A stretch of 64,000 nt of DNA from positions 310,001 to 374,000 of the forward strand of contig JAIXZW010000012.1 in NCBI GenBank assembly GCA_027489375.1. Reading direction: 5' to 3'. The DNA is from Paracoccaceae bacterium (lineage in GTDB: Bacteria > Pseudomonadota > Alphaproteobacteria > Rhodobacterales > Rhodobacteraceae). The position numbers were made by a program, and so were the translations under genes. The notes under the pieces were generated by a model. That model did not search any database, was not told the origin of the DNA, and saw nothing but the letters and a program-made list of their open reading frames with translations. Position 1 is the first letter of the stretch. Each line of letters begins with the position of its first letter. Below are positions 41,979-49,224 of this stretch, piece by piece.

Positions 41979-43589
41979 TTACCCCTGAACGCCGCGCAAG
42001 ACTACCCCGGCCTCGGTCAAGGCTTCGAAAATCCGCGCATCGCGGCCATAAACATCACGCCGCCACGTCATCTGCCCCTTCACCGTGGGCCAAGCCGTGA
42101 AATAGACGAGATGGACGGGGACGGGTTTGTCCAGCTTCAACATCTGCTCGCCCGACCGGCCCAGAGCGGCCTGAAACACGCCCTTCGGATCGTCGGTCTG
42201 CGCCGAGAGCAGCGCATAGGCGAAATCGAAGGGATCGGCGAGGCGGATGCAGCCGTGGCTGTAGGCGCGCACTTCCTTGGCGAAAAGGTCCTTCGCAGGC
42301 GTGTCGTGCAGGTAGATGTTGTAGGGGTTCGGGAACATGAACTTCACCTTGCCCAAGGCATTGCCGTCCGAGGGCGGCTGTCGCAGGCCGAAGGGGAAGC
42401 TTTTCGCATCGAACGACGCAAAGTCGATCTGCTCGCGCGGGATCACGTTGCCCTTGCGGTCCACCACCTGCAAATGGCCCACCGCAGCAGGGTTCTGTTG
42501 CAAAAGCGGCAGGTATTCCTTGACGATGATCGACCGCGGCACCCCCCACGAGGGGTTCACGATCATATGCTCCATCAGGTCCGAGAATTCGGGGCTGCGC
42601 GTGTCGGTCGAATTCTTGCCCACCACCGCCCGCGTCTGAAAGGTGACGCGGCCGTGGTCGATGATCTTGGCCGTGAAATCGGGCTGGTTCACCCAGATAT
42701 ACCGCCCCGTACGGTCGATATCGCCCATCCAGCGCAGCCGCTCCATCGCGACGATCACGGATTTCAGCCGCTCTTCGGGGCCGACGTTCAGTTCGGCAAT
42801 CGTGCCGGCGCCGGCCACACCGTCGGGCAGCAGGCCGTGGTCGGCCTGAAAGCGCTGCACGGCTGTCGTGATTTCGGAGTCGTAAACCGCAGTTGCCGAA
42901 ACAGGCATGTAGCCAAGCGCGACGAGCCTGTCGCGCAGGGCGATCACCGCCGCACCCTGCGCGCCGGGTTCCAGCTTCTCGGCGCGGACCTCGGGGCCCC
43001 AGCCACGGGCAAGGGCCGCTTCGAGCGCCAGTTTCTCCTTGACCAGCTGGACATATTCCGGCGCCGTCGGCGGCAGACCCTGAAGCACGCCGACGGGATC
43101 CTGACCCGCGATCGCCGCAAGCAAGGCAGCCGCGTCGGGCCGTTCCACGACCCGCACGATGCCGGGGTCGGTCCTTGACGGTTCCAGCACACCGCTGTGC
43201 ACGTCGCGTGCATAATCAAGGAAGGCGCGCGTCATCGCCGCCTCGATTCGTCCACGGTCGCCTTCGGTGCGTGCGGCCTTTGCCTGCGCGATCAGCGCAA
43301 CCGCATCATAGCGCGCGACGGGAAGACCGTGTTCGCCCGCCCGCGCCAGCGCATTGACCAGGGCCGAACGCCGCGCCGCATCCTGCGCACCCGTCCAGAT
43401 CGGAGCAAAATCGCGCGACTGGTAAAAGGCTGCAATCCTTTCATCTTCCGATACAGACGCCGCGAGTGCCTGTACGAAAGCCGGTACTTCGGCGCGAAGC
43501 GCACCCGTTCCGGCACCGAAAGCGAGTGTCAGACCGACCGCCGCAGCGGTCACATGCTTTCGCAGGGAAGGGTTGCAGATCACGGCCAT
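41979..43589 (-). CDS. L,D-transpeptidase (YcbB-like)
   Basis: Periplasmic peptidoglycan crosslinker of 536 aa. A signal peptide at the N-terminus (RKHVTAAAVGLTLAFGAG) ends near RAEV. Then come a helical region, a peptidoglycan-binding domain at about 207-265 (GYMPVSATAVYDSEITTAVQ), and the YkuD catalytic domain with the active Cys447 in SHGCIRL. Architecture matches LdtD/YcbB. The ATG at 43589 has GAGGTG upstream and is preferred over 43607. It is divergent from a DUF882 peptidase-like gene, mirroring the ycbB-ycbK neighbourhood of Escherichia coli. Confidence 0.92.
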   Translation of the reverse strand: MAVICNPSLRKHVTAAAVGLTLAFGAGTGALRAEVPAFVQALAASVSEDERIAAFYQSRDFAPIWTGAQDAARRSALVNALARAGEHGLPVARYDAVALIAQAKAARTEGDRGRIEAAMTRAFLDYARDVHSGVLEPSRTDPGIVRVVERPDAAALLAAIAGQDPVGVLQGLPPTAPEYVQLVKEKLALEAALARGWGPEVRAEKLEPGAQGAAVIALRDRLVALGYMPVSATAVYDSEITTAVQRFQADHGLLPDGVAGAGTIAELNVGPEERLKSVIVAMERLRWMGDIDRTGRYIWVNQPDFTAKIIDHGRVTFQTRAVVGKNSTDTRSPEFSDLMEHMIVNPSWGVPRSIIVKEYLPLLQQNPAAVGHLQVVDRKGNVIPREQIDFASFDAKSFPFGLRQPPSDGNALGKVKFMFPNPYNIYLHDTPAKDLFAKEVRAYSHGCIRLADPFDFAYALLSAQTDDPKGVFQAALGRSGEQMLKLDKPVPVHLVYFTAWPTVKGQMTWRRDVYGRDARIFEALTEAGVVLRGVQG

Positions 43590-43902
43590 CGCCACCTCGT
43601 CCGGCATCGTTAAAACTCAATAAGTTCAATCGTTAACCGATTCCCGGCGCCTGTCCATTCACAACCCGGCGGCGACCCTTCGCGCCCGCCCAAAGCGGCA
43701 GCGGCGCAACAGTTGCGGAATTCGCCGACAGGTTCCGCCGCTTTGGGCAAGAATTTGCCGATTCATTCCAATGCCGTGAATTGGCAACAATCGCGGCTTG
43801 GGGCGTGGCCGTTCCTGTGTCATAAACTTCGTGCACTTGGGGAAAAGTGGCACAAAAGCTGCTCGTTAAGGGCGGCAAGAAAAAGTCGGGGACAGAGGTT
43901 TC
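43590..43902. other. 313-base divergent intergenic region, with predicted promoter
   Basis: No credible gene. On the plus strand TTGGGG (43798-43803), a 17-base spacer and CATAAA (43821-43826) suggest a promoter for the DUF882 gene with a start near 43833. A hairpin-forming stretch (GTGCACTT at 43832 with a near complement to 43854) would lie in its leader. Nothing clear was found for the transpeptidase side. Confidence 0.4.
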
Positions 43903-44472
43903 ATGGCCAGCGCGGAAAAATCGGGTTTCACTCGTCGGAGCCTGTTGGGCATCTTTGCAGCCTCGGCCGTCGTTGCGGCACCCACCTACAGCCATGCCTT
44001 CGGACTGCTGCGCGGCGCCGGCGACATCCGCCGCATCAAGATGTATTCCGGCCGGACCGGCGAAAGCCTTGACACCATCTACTGGGTCGAAGGCGAATAT
44101 ATCCCGGAGGTCATGGACGAAATCACCCATTTCATGCGCGACTGGCGCACCAACGAAACCAAGGTGATCGACCCCCGCACCGTCGACATCATCGCCGCAG
44201 CGCACAGCCTGATGGATGTGAGCGAACCTTACATGCTGCTGTCGGGCTACCGTTGCCCCAAGACAAACGCCATGCTGCGCGAATCCTCGCGCGGGGTTGC
44301 ACGCAATTCGCTGCACATGAAGGGTCAGGCTGCGGACCTGCGGCTGAAATCCCGCTCGGTCGGCCAGATGGCCAAAGCCGCCGAAGCCTGCGCGGCCGGT
44401 GGTGTGGGCCGCTACCCGCGGTCGAACTTCGTCCACATGGATTGCGGCCCGCTGCGCCACTGGGGCGGCTGA
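43903..44472 (+). CDS. DUF882 protein, MepK-like metallopeptidase with Tat signal
   Basis: 189-aa protein. The N-terminus TRRSLLGIFAASAVVAA is a twin-arginine signal, so it is exported folded. The rest is a peptidase M15-like domain with zinc ligands His138 and Asp145 in SLHMKGQAADL and His178 in FVHMDCG. YcbK/MepK of Escherichia coli belongs to this family and cuts peptidoglycan crosslinks made by L,D-transpeptidases. Here it faces such a transpeptidase gene across a divergent promoter region. The exact activity is inferred. Confidence 0.9.
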   Translation: MASAEKSGFTRRSLLGIFAASAVVAAPTYSHAFGLLRGAGDIRRIKMYSGRTGESLDTIYWVEGEYIPEVMDEITHFMRDWRTNETKVIDPRTVDIIAAAHSLMDVSEPYMLLSGYRCPKTNAMLRESSRGVARNSLHMKGQAADLRLKSRSVGQMAKAAEACAAGGVGRYPRSNFVHMDCGPLRHWGG

Positions 44473-44475
44473 GGC

Positions 44476-44521
44476 GCAAAAGTCTTCGAAGACTTTTGCA
44501 AATTCCTTCGAAGGAATTTGC
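44476..44521. repeat. Two overlapping intergenic palindromes (copy 2 of a dispersed element)
   Basis: Palindrome A, half-site GCAAAAGTCTTC, spans 44476-44499. Palindrome B, half-site GCAAATTCCTTC, spans 44498-44521. They share two bases and both have the centre TTCGAA. Palindrome B is 23/24 identical to 10491-10514. The element sits between two converging genes (DUF882 and rlmE) and is followed by a C-rich run, like the other copy. Confidence 0.75.
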
Positions 44522-44535
44522 GCCCCCCCTCCCCG

Positions 44536-45276
44536 TCAGTCCCCGTCCTGCTCCGCAGCCTCGACCTGACGCCCCCTGAACCCCTGCGCCACGACGAATT
44601 TCTCGGAACTGTCGGCACGGCTGGCAGGCGGCTTCACGTTTGCGACCTTCTTGAAGTTCTTCTTCAACATGGTCTGCATCTCGTTCTCGGCCCCGCCCGC
44701 CAGAACCTTGGCGACAAAGGTGCCGCCATCCTCCAGCACGTCAAAGGCAAAGGCGAGTGCCGCTTCCACCAGCGCGATGATCCGCAGGTGGTCGGTCCCC
44801 TTGTGCCCCGAAGCCGCCGCCGCCATGTCGCTCATCACCACATCGGCGCGACCGCCAAGCCAGCCCTTGACCAGCTCGTCCGCCTCTTCCGTCAGAAAAT
44901 CGAGCTGGTGCAACTCTGCCCCCGGAATCGCCTCAACCTCTTGCAGGTCGATGCCGAGCACCGTGCCCACGGGCTTCTTGGGGTTCTCGCCAAGCGCATT
45001 GACCCGCGTGACCGCGACCTGCGTCCACCCCCCCGGCGCACAGCCAAGGTCGACGACCCGGCAGCCGGGTTTCAGGAACCCGTATTTGTCGTCGAGTTCC
45101 AGAATCTTGTAGGCCGCACGCCCGCGATAGCCTTCCTTCTTGGCCCGCTGGACGTAAGGGTCGTTCAACTGCCGTTCCAGCCAGAGCGTCGAGGACAGCT
45201 TGCGCCCCTTCGCCGTCTTGACCCGCACGCGCAATTCGCGCTGCCCGCGTCCCGATGTGCCCTTTGTCTCCGTCAT
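44536..45276 (-). CDS. rlmE: 23S rRNA 2'-O-ribose U2552 methyltransferase
   Basis: FtsJ/RrmJ family enzyme that methylates U2552 of 23S rRNA late in 50S assembly. It is 246 aa, with an N-terminal basic extension. Seen: SAM motif [13 protein letters not shown], the acidic motif LHQLDF, the SDMAA motif and VAKVLAGG, which carry the K-D-K-E catalytic set. It starts in an ATGA overlap with the Ppx/GppA gene, so the two form one unit. Confidence 0.95.
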   Translation of the reverse strand: MTETKGTSGRGQRELRVRVKTAKGRKLSSTLWLERQLNDPYVQRAKKEGYRGRAAYKILELDDKYGFLKPGCRVVDLGCAPGGWTQVAVTRVNALGENPKKPVGTVLGIDLQEVEAIPGAELHQLDFLTEEADELVKGWLGGRADVVMSDMAAAASGHKGTDHLRIIALVEAALAFAFDVLEDGGTFVAKVLAGGAENEMQTMLKKNFKKVANVKPPASRADSSEKFVVAQGFRGRQVEAAEQDGD

Positions 45277-46409
45277 GCGTATGGCCCGTCCTCAAGAACG
45301 CCGTCGGCGCTCATCTGTGCATAAAGTAGCCCTTCGCGCAGGCCACGGTCGGCCACGGAAAGACGATCCGTCGGCCATATCCGCATCAACGCCTGAAGGA
45401 TAGCCGCGCCGGACATGATCAGCGCATGGCGGTCGCGCCCGATGCGCGGATCGGTGCGCCGCCCCTCCGGCCCAAGGGCCAGATATTCGCGGATCACAAG
45501 GTCGATCTGGTCCGAGGTCATCTGCAACCCGTCCACCTTGGTCCGGTCATAGCGGCGCAGGTTGAGGTAACTTGCCGCGACGGTCGTGACCGTCCCGCTG
45601 GTGCCGATGATCTGGAACCCCTCGCGCGGGTTTTCGGCGTTGTAGGGCGAGAAGCTCGACAGGTTTTCCTCGAAAAACCACGACATCAGCGCAAAGCGTG
45701 CGCCATCGTCGTCCACATCGGCGAATTGGTCTTTCAGCGTGGCGACACCCAGCGGGACCGAAATCCAGTCCACGACCCGCGCCTCGCGCTCGCCCTGCGC
45801 ATGGAAACCGCGATGCAGGCGCATGATCGACCGCGCCCGCTCTTCCGGCGGGACGGCGGAGAGGTCGATCCAGACCAGTTCGGTCGAGCCGCCGCCGATA
45901 TCGACGACGAGAAGCTGTTCGGTCCGCGGGCTGACCAAAGGCGCGCAAGAGATGACGGCAAGCCGCGCCTCTTCCTCGGGGGCGATGATTTCCAGCCCCA
46001 AGCCCGTCTCGCGCCGCACCTGGCGGATGAAATCCCTTGCATTCTTGGCGCGGCGACAGGCTTCGGTCGCCACCAGCCGCATCTTGCGGACGCCGTGCTT
46101 TTCGATCTTCTTCTGGCAGATGCGCAGCGCCTGCACCGTCCGCGACATCGAGGCACGCGAAAGCCGCCCGCTCGCCTCGAGTCCGACGCCAAGCTGGACA
46201 GTCTTGGAAAAGCTGTCCACGACCTGAAACTGACTGCCCTTCGGTTGGGCAATCAGCATCCGGCAACTGTTCGTTCCCAGATCGAGCGCTGCGTAAAGCA
46301 GACCCGATCCGGGTTCATCGGGGGGTGACGGTTCGACCATAGGCGGCGCCGCGATTGCGTCGGCTGCCTCTGGGATCGCGTCCGCCCCCCGGGGACGCTC
46401 GGGCGCCAT
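45273..46409 (-). CDS. Ppx/GppA phosphatase family protein
   Basis: 378 aa, actin-like ASKHA fold. Seen: [12 protein letters not shown] near residue 43, [13 protein letters not shown] near 165, and GTSGTVTT near 265, the phosphate-binding loops of exopolyphosphatase/guanosine pentaphosphate phosphatase. The protein lacks the C-terminal domain of full-length Ppx and GppA, and has a 35-residue Pro/Ala-rich start. Its ribosome site GGAGGGCG is strong. It is upstream of and coupled to rlmE. PPK2 is encoded elsewhere in the window, so polyphosphate turnover is a possible shared theme. Confidence 0.9.
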   Translation of the reverse strand: MAPERPRGADAIPEAADAIAAPPMVEPSPPDEPGSGLLYAALDLGTNSCRMLIAQPKGSQFQVVDSFSKTVQLGVGLEASGRLSRASMSRTVQALRICQKKIEKHGVRKMRLVATEACRRAKNARDFIRQVRRETGLGLEIIAPEEEARLAVISCAPLVSPRTEQLLVVDIGGGSTELVWIDLSAVPPEERARSIMRLHRGFHAQGEREARVVDWISVPLGVATLKDQFADVDDDGARFALMSWFFEENLSSFSPYNAENPREGFQIIGTSGTVTTVAASYLNLRRYDRTKVDGLQMTSDQIDLVIREYLALGPEGRRTDPRIGRDRHALIMSGAAILQALMRIWPTDRLSVADRGLREGLLYAQMSADGVLEDGPYA

Positions 46410-46675
46410 GATCGCCCTCCATTGGTGGTTGCATCCAGACTAGACCCTGCGCCCCCCTGACGCAAGGCCGCGTTGCCGCGGCTTCGGCGCGGCTCATGAT
46501 CGAATTGAATATTTCTAATGTCGCTTTCGTCTTTTGGAATTCGCACCCCGCGCCGAAACGCGCTATTGGGGCGGAGCCGGCGGCAGGGTCGCTCCACGCG
46601 CCCACCATGTCGAAAACCGACATCGGATATGCCGCAACGGCGCTATTACGGAACGGACAGAACAGGGTGACTCGG

Positions 46676-46990
46676 ATGCCGGAAGTAACAATCGTCTATT
46701 GGCGCGACATTCCCGCCCAGGTCATCGTCGGCAAGGGCCGCCGCGGATCTAAGGTGCAGCTTCCCGAACGGTTCGAGCAGGCGATCGACCGCTGCGCCAT
46801 GAAGATCGGCGCCAAGGACGCGGATGCCTATCTGGCCGAATGGCGCAAAGCGCAGCCCTACGAGGTAGAGGGCGACGATCCCGACGCCATCGCCAGATCC
46901 GAAGCCGCCCGGCTCGAAGCCGAATTCGACACCGCCCGCATCAAGACGCTGATCGACGCCGACGGCTGGTCCACCCCCCGTTCCGCATGA
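46676..46990 (+). CDS. 'Virulence factor' family small protein
   Basis: 104-aa soluble protein, mostly charged, beginning MPEVTIVYWRDIPAQVIVGKG. This start is the conserved block of the PF13769-type 'virulence factor' family, which has no established biochemical role. The ATG at 46676 is preceded by AGGGTG; the frame is open to 46496. It directly precedes the methylenetetrahydrofolate reductase-like gene, with which it is probably co-transcribed, as in relatives I know. A role in one-carbon or methionine metabolism is suggested only by context. Confidence 0.8.
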   Translation: MPEVTIVYWRDIPAQVIVGKGRRGSKVQLPERFEQAIDRCAMKIGAKDADAYLAEWRKAQPYEVEGDDPDAIARSEAARLEAEFDTARIKTLIDADGWSTPRSA

Positions 46991-47007
46991 CCCTTACGGA
47001 GACCCTC

Positions 47008-47928
47008 ATGGCCCTCTTCAACTTCCGCCGCGAGGCGACGCAAACGACGCAGGCCCCCGCCGCGCTGGAAGCCTTTCTTCAGGGCTTCTCCATCGAGGTG
47101 ATGCCCCGCACGGCGGAAAAGGTGGAAAGCTTCCGCGACATCCTGCCCAAAGGCACGCGCGTCTATATCGCCCATATCGACGGCACCCCGATCGAGGACA
47201 TGGTGGCCACCGCCAAGCGGCTGAACGCCGAAGGCTTCCCCGTGATGCCGCACTTTCCTGCCCGCATCATCAAGGACAAGGCCACGCTTCAGGACTGGGT
47301 CGCCCGTTACAAGGGCGAAGCGGATGTGAAGCAGGGTCTGCTGCTGGCAGGCGGCGTGCCGCAGCCCGTGGGCGATTTCCACACCTCGATGCAGCTTCTC
47401 GAATCCGGCGCGTTCGACGGCTTTGACCGTCTGCACGTCGCAGGCCACCCCGAAGGCAACAAGGACATCGACCCCGACGGATCGGACAAGATGGTGATGG
47501 AGGCCGCCCGCTGGAAATCGGCCTTTGCCGAACGCACCGATGCCAAGATGGCGATGGCCACCCAATTCTGCTTCGAAGCCGAGCCGGTTATCGCATGGGT
47601 CGACCGTCTGAAGGCCGAAGGCGTGAACCTGCCGGTCCATATCGGTGTGGCCGGGCCTGCGAAGCTGCAAACCCTGATCAAATTCGCCATCGCCTGCGGT
47701 GTCGGCCCCAGCTTGCGCGTGCTGCAGAAGCGGGCGATGGATGTGACCAAGCTCCTCCTGCCCTACGAGCCGACCGAATTCGTCTCGGCCCTCGCGGCGC
47801 ACAAGGCCAAGAACCCCGATTTCGGGATCGAGGCCGTCCACTTCTTCCCCCTCGGCGGCATCAAGACCAATGCCACCTGGACCACCGAAAACGGCGGCGC
47901 TTCCGGCGTTCCCGCCTCGCAAGCTTAA
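47008..47928 (+). CDS. Methylenetetrahydrofolate reductase-family protein
   Basis: 306-aa protein similar to the MetF TIM-barrel family that reduces 5,10-methylene-THF to 5-methyl-THF. Seen: the barrel start FSIEVMPRTAEKVESFRD, the flavin/folate region LLLAGGVPQPVG, and HIGVAGPAKLQTLIKFAIACGV (given in part). The start ATG 47008 has GGAGA seven bases upstream; an ATG at 46987 overlaps the previous gene by four bases. The following gene transfers the methyl group from 5-methyl-THF to a corrinoid protein, so the pair supply methyl groups for methionine. Confidence 0.87.
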   Translation: MALFNFRREATQTTQAPAALEAFLQGFSIEVMPRTAEKVESFRDILPKGTRVYIAHIDGTPIEDMVATAKRLNAEGFPVMPHFPARIIKDKATLQDWVARYKGEADVKQGLLLAGGVPQPVGDFHTSMQLLESGAFDGFDRLHVAGHPEGNKDIDPDGSDKMVMEAARWKSAFAERTDAKMAMATQFCFEAEPVIAWVDRLKAEGVNLPVHIGVAGPAKLQTLIKFAIACGVGPSLRVLQKRAMDVTKLLLPYEPTEFVSALAAHKAKNPDFGIEAVHFFPLGGIKTNATWTTENGGASGVPASQA

Positions 47929-47943
47929 GGCAAAGGTTAAAGA

Positions 47944-48924
47944 ATGACCCGCACTGTATTGGAATCCAAAACGAAAACCGTGATCATCGGTTTCGACGAA
48001 CCCTTCTGCGTGATCGGTGAGCGCATCAACCCCACGGGCCGCAAGAAACTGGCGGCCGAGCTGGAGGCGGGCAATTTCGAAACCGTGATCAAGGACGCGC
48101 TGGAACAGGTCGCCTGCGGTGCGACGGTGCTCGACATCAACTCGGGCGCCGTCTTCACCAACAAGATGGCCCAGGACCCGCGCTATGCCGACAACAACTT
48201 CGTCGAACCGCCGCTGATGAAGGCGCTGATCGAAATCGTGCAGCAGACGGTCGACGTGCCGCTCTGCATCGACAGCTCGGTTCCCGGTGCGCTGGAAGCC
48301 GGCCTGATGGCATGCGAGGGGCGTCCGCTTCTGAACTCGGTCACGGGCGAGGAGGAGCGGCTCGAACTCGTCCTGCCGCTGGTCAAGAAATACAACGTGC
48401 CGGTCGTGGCGATTTCCAACGATGACACCGGCATCTCGCCCGATCCCGATGTCCGCTTCGCCGTGGCGAAAAAGATTGTCGAGCGCGCCGCCGATTTCGG
48501 CATCCCCGCGCATGACATCGTCGTCGACCCGCTGGTGATGCCCGTGGGCGCGATGGCCTCGGCCGGTCAGCAGGTCTTTGCCCTTGTCCGCCGTCTGCGG
48601 GAAGAGCTTGGGGTCAACACGACCTGCGGCGCGTCGAACATCTCCTTCGGCCTGCCGCACCGTCACGGCATCAACGGGGCCTTCCTGCCGATGGCCATCG
48701 GCGCGGGCATGACCTCGGCCATCATGAACCCCGTGCGCCAGCAGGAGATGGAAGCGATCCGCGCCGCCAACTTCCTGATGAACCACGACGCGAATGGCGG
48801 CGAATGGATCCGTTTTGCCAAGGTGCTGGAAGCCGTCGAGGGCGGCCTCAGCTTCGCCGACGCCTCGGCCGCCGCAAGCCAGGCGGCGGGTGGCCGTCGT
48901 GGCGGACGTCGCGGCCGGGGCTGA
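47944..48924 (+). CDS. Methyltetrahydrofolate:corrinoid methyltransferase (stand-alone MetH folate module)
   Basis: 326-aa pterin-binding TIM barrel equivalent to the folate domain of MetH. Seen: IGERINPTGRKKLAAE (near residue 20), DINSGAVF, CIDSSVPGALEAGL, and VDPLVMPVGAMASAG. It starts 15 bases after the reductase gene. In several Rhodobacterales the cobalamin-dependent methionine synthase is split into separate proteins, so the homocysteine-binding and corrinoid-binding parts would be encoded elsewhere. The Gly/Arg-rich tail (GGRRGGRRGRG) is unusual and may bind nucleic acid or be a low-complexity end. Confidence 0.92.
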   Translation: MTRTVLESKTKTVIIGFDEPFCVIGERINPTGRKKLAAELEAGNFETVIKDALEQVACGATVLDINSGAVFTNKMAQDPRYADNNFVEPPLMKALIEIVQQTVDVPLCIDSSVPGALEAGLMACEGRPLLNSVTGEEERLELVLPLVKKYNVPVVAISNDDTGISPDPDVRFAVAKKIVERAADFGIPAHDIVVDPLVMPVGAMASAGQQVFALVRRLREELGVNTTCGASNISFGLPHRHGINGAFLPMAIGAGMTSAIMNPVRQQEMEAIRAANFLMNHDANGGEWIRFAKVLEAVEGGLSFADASAAASQAAGGRRGGRRGRG

Positions 48925-48942
48925 TCAGCCTTTCGTCAAGCA

Positions 48943-49139
48943 TGGGGCGGCCAGGGTCGCCCCACGCAGATGATGACGCCGGCGCGGCGACCGGATCGAC
49001 CCTGCGTTCGGGCGCGCCCCCGTTCGCCGCAAGGGGGGGCCAGCCCCCCATCGGCCCTTGGCCGATTCCCCCCGGAGTATTTGGGGCCAAGGTGAAGGGG
49101 AAAGACGCAAGCTGCGCTTTCACCTTGGCTCAAATACTC
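48943..49139. repeat. Composite hairpin repeat region after the corrinoid methyltransferase gene
   Basis: The 300-base gap before pepN holds a row of hairpins: TGGGGCG/CGCCCCA (48943-48964); GGGGGGC/GCCCCCC (49034-49049); ATCGGCC/GGCCGAT (49050-49066); then a long imperfect inverted repeat, GAGTATTTGGGGCCAAGGTG and following (49075-49096) with its complement at 49119-49139. A related block with GAGTATTT occurs at 57777-57850. From memory this resembles a common Rhodobacteraceae intergenic element; no gene was found in it. Confidence 0.7.
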
Positions 49140-49224
49140 ATTCCGACGCGTATCGCCCGAAGCGCCGCCCCCCGAAGCGCCGACCGACGCAGGGGCAGCG
49201 GATGTTCCGCAGGAAGATCGTCGC

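Noticed and set aside
46858..48786. 642-aa minus-strand frame across the folate genes
   Set aside because: Antisense of two well-recognised genes, with the His/Asp/Gly-rich composition of a shadow frame.
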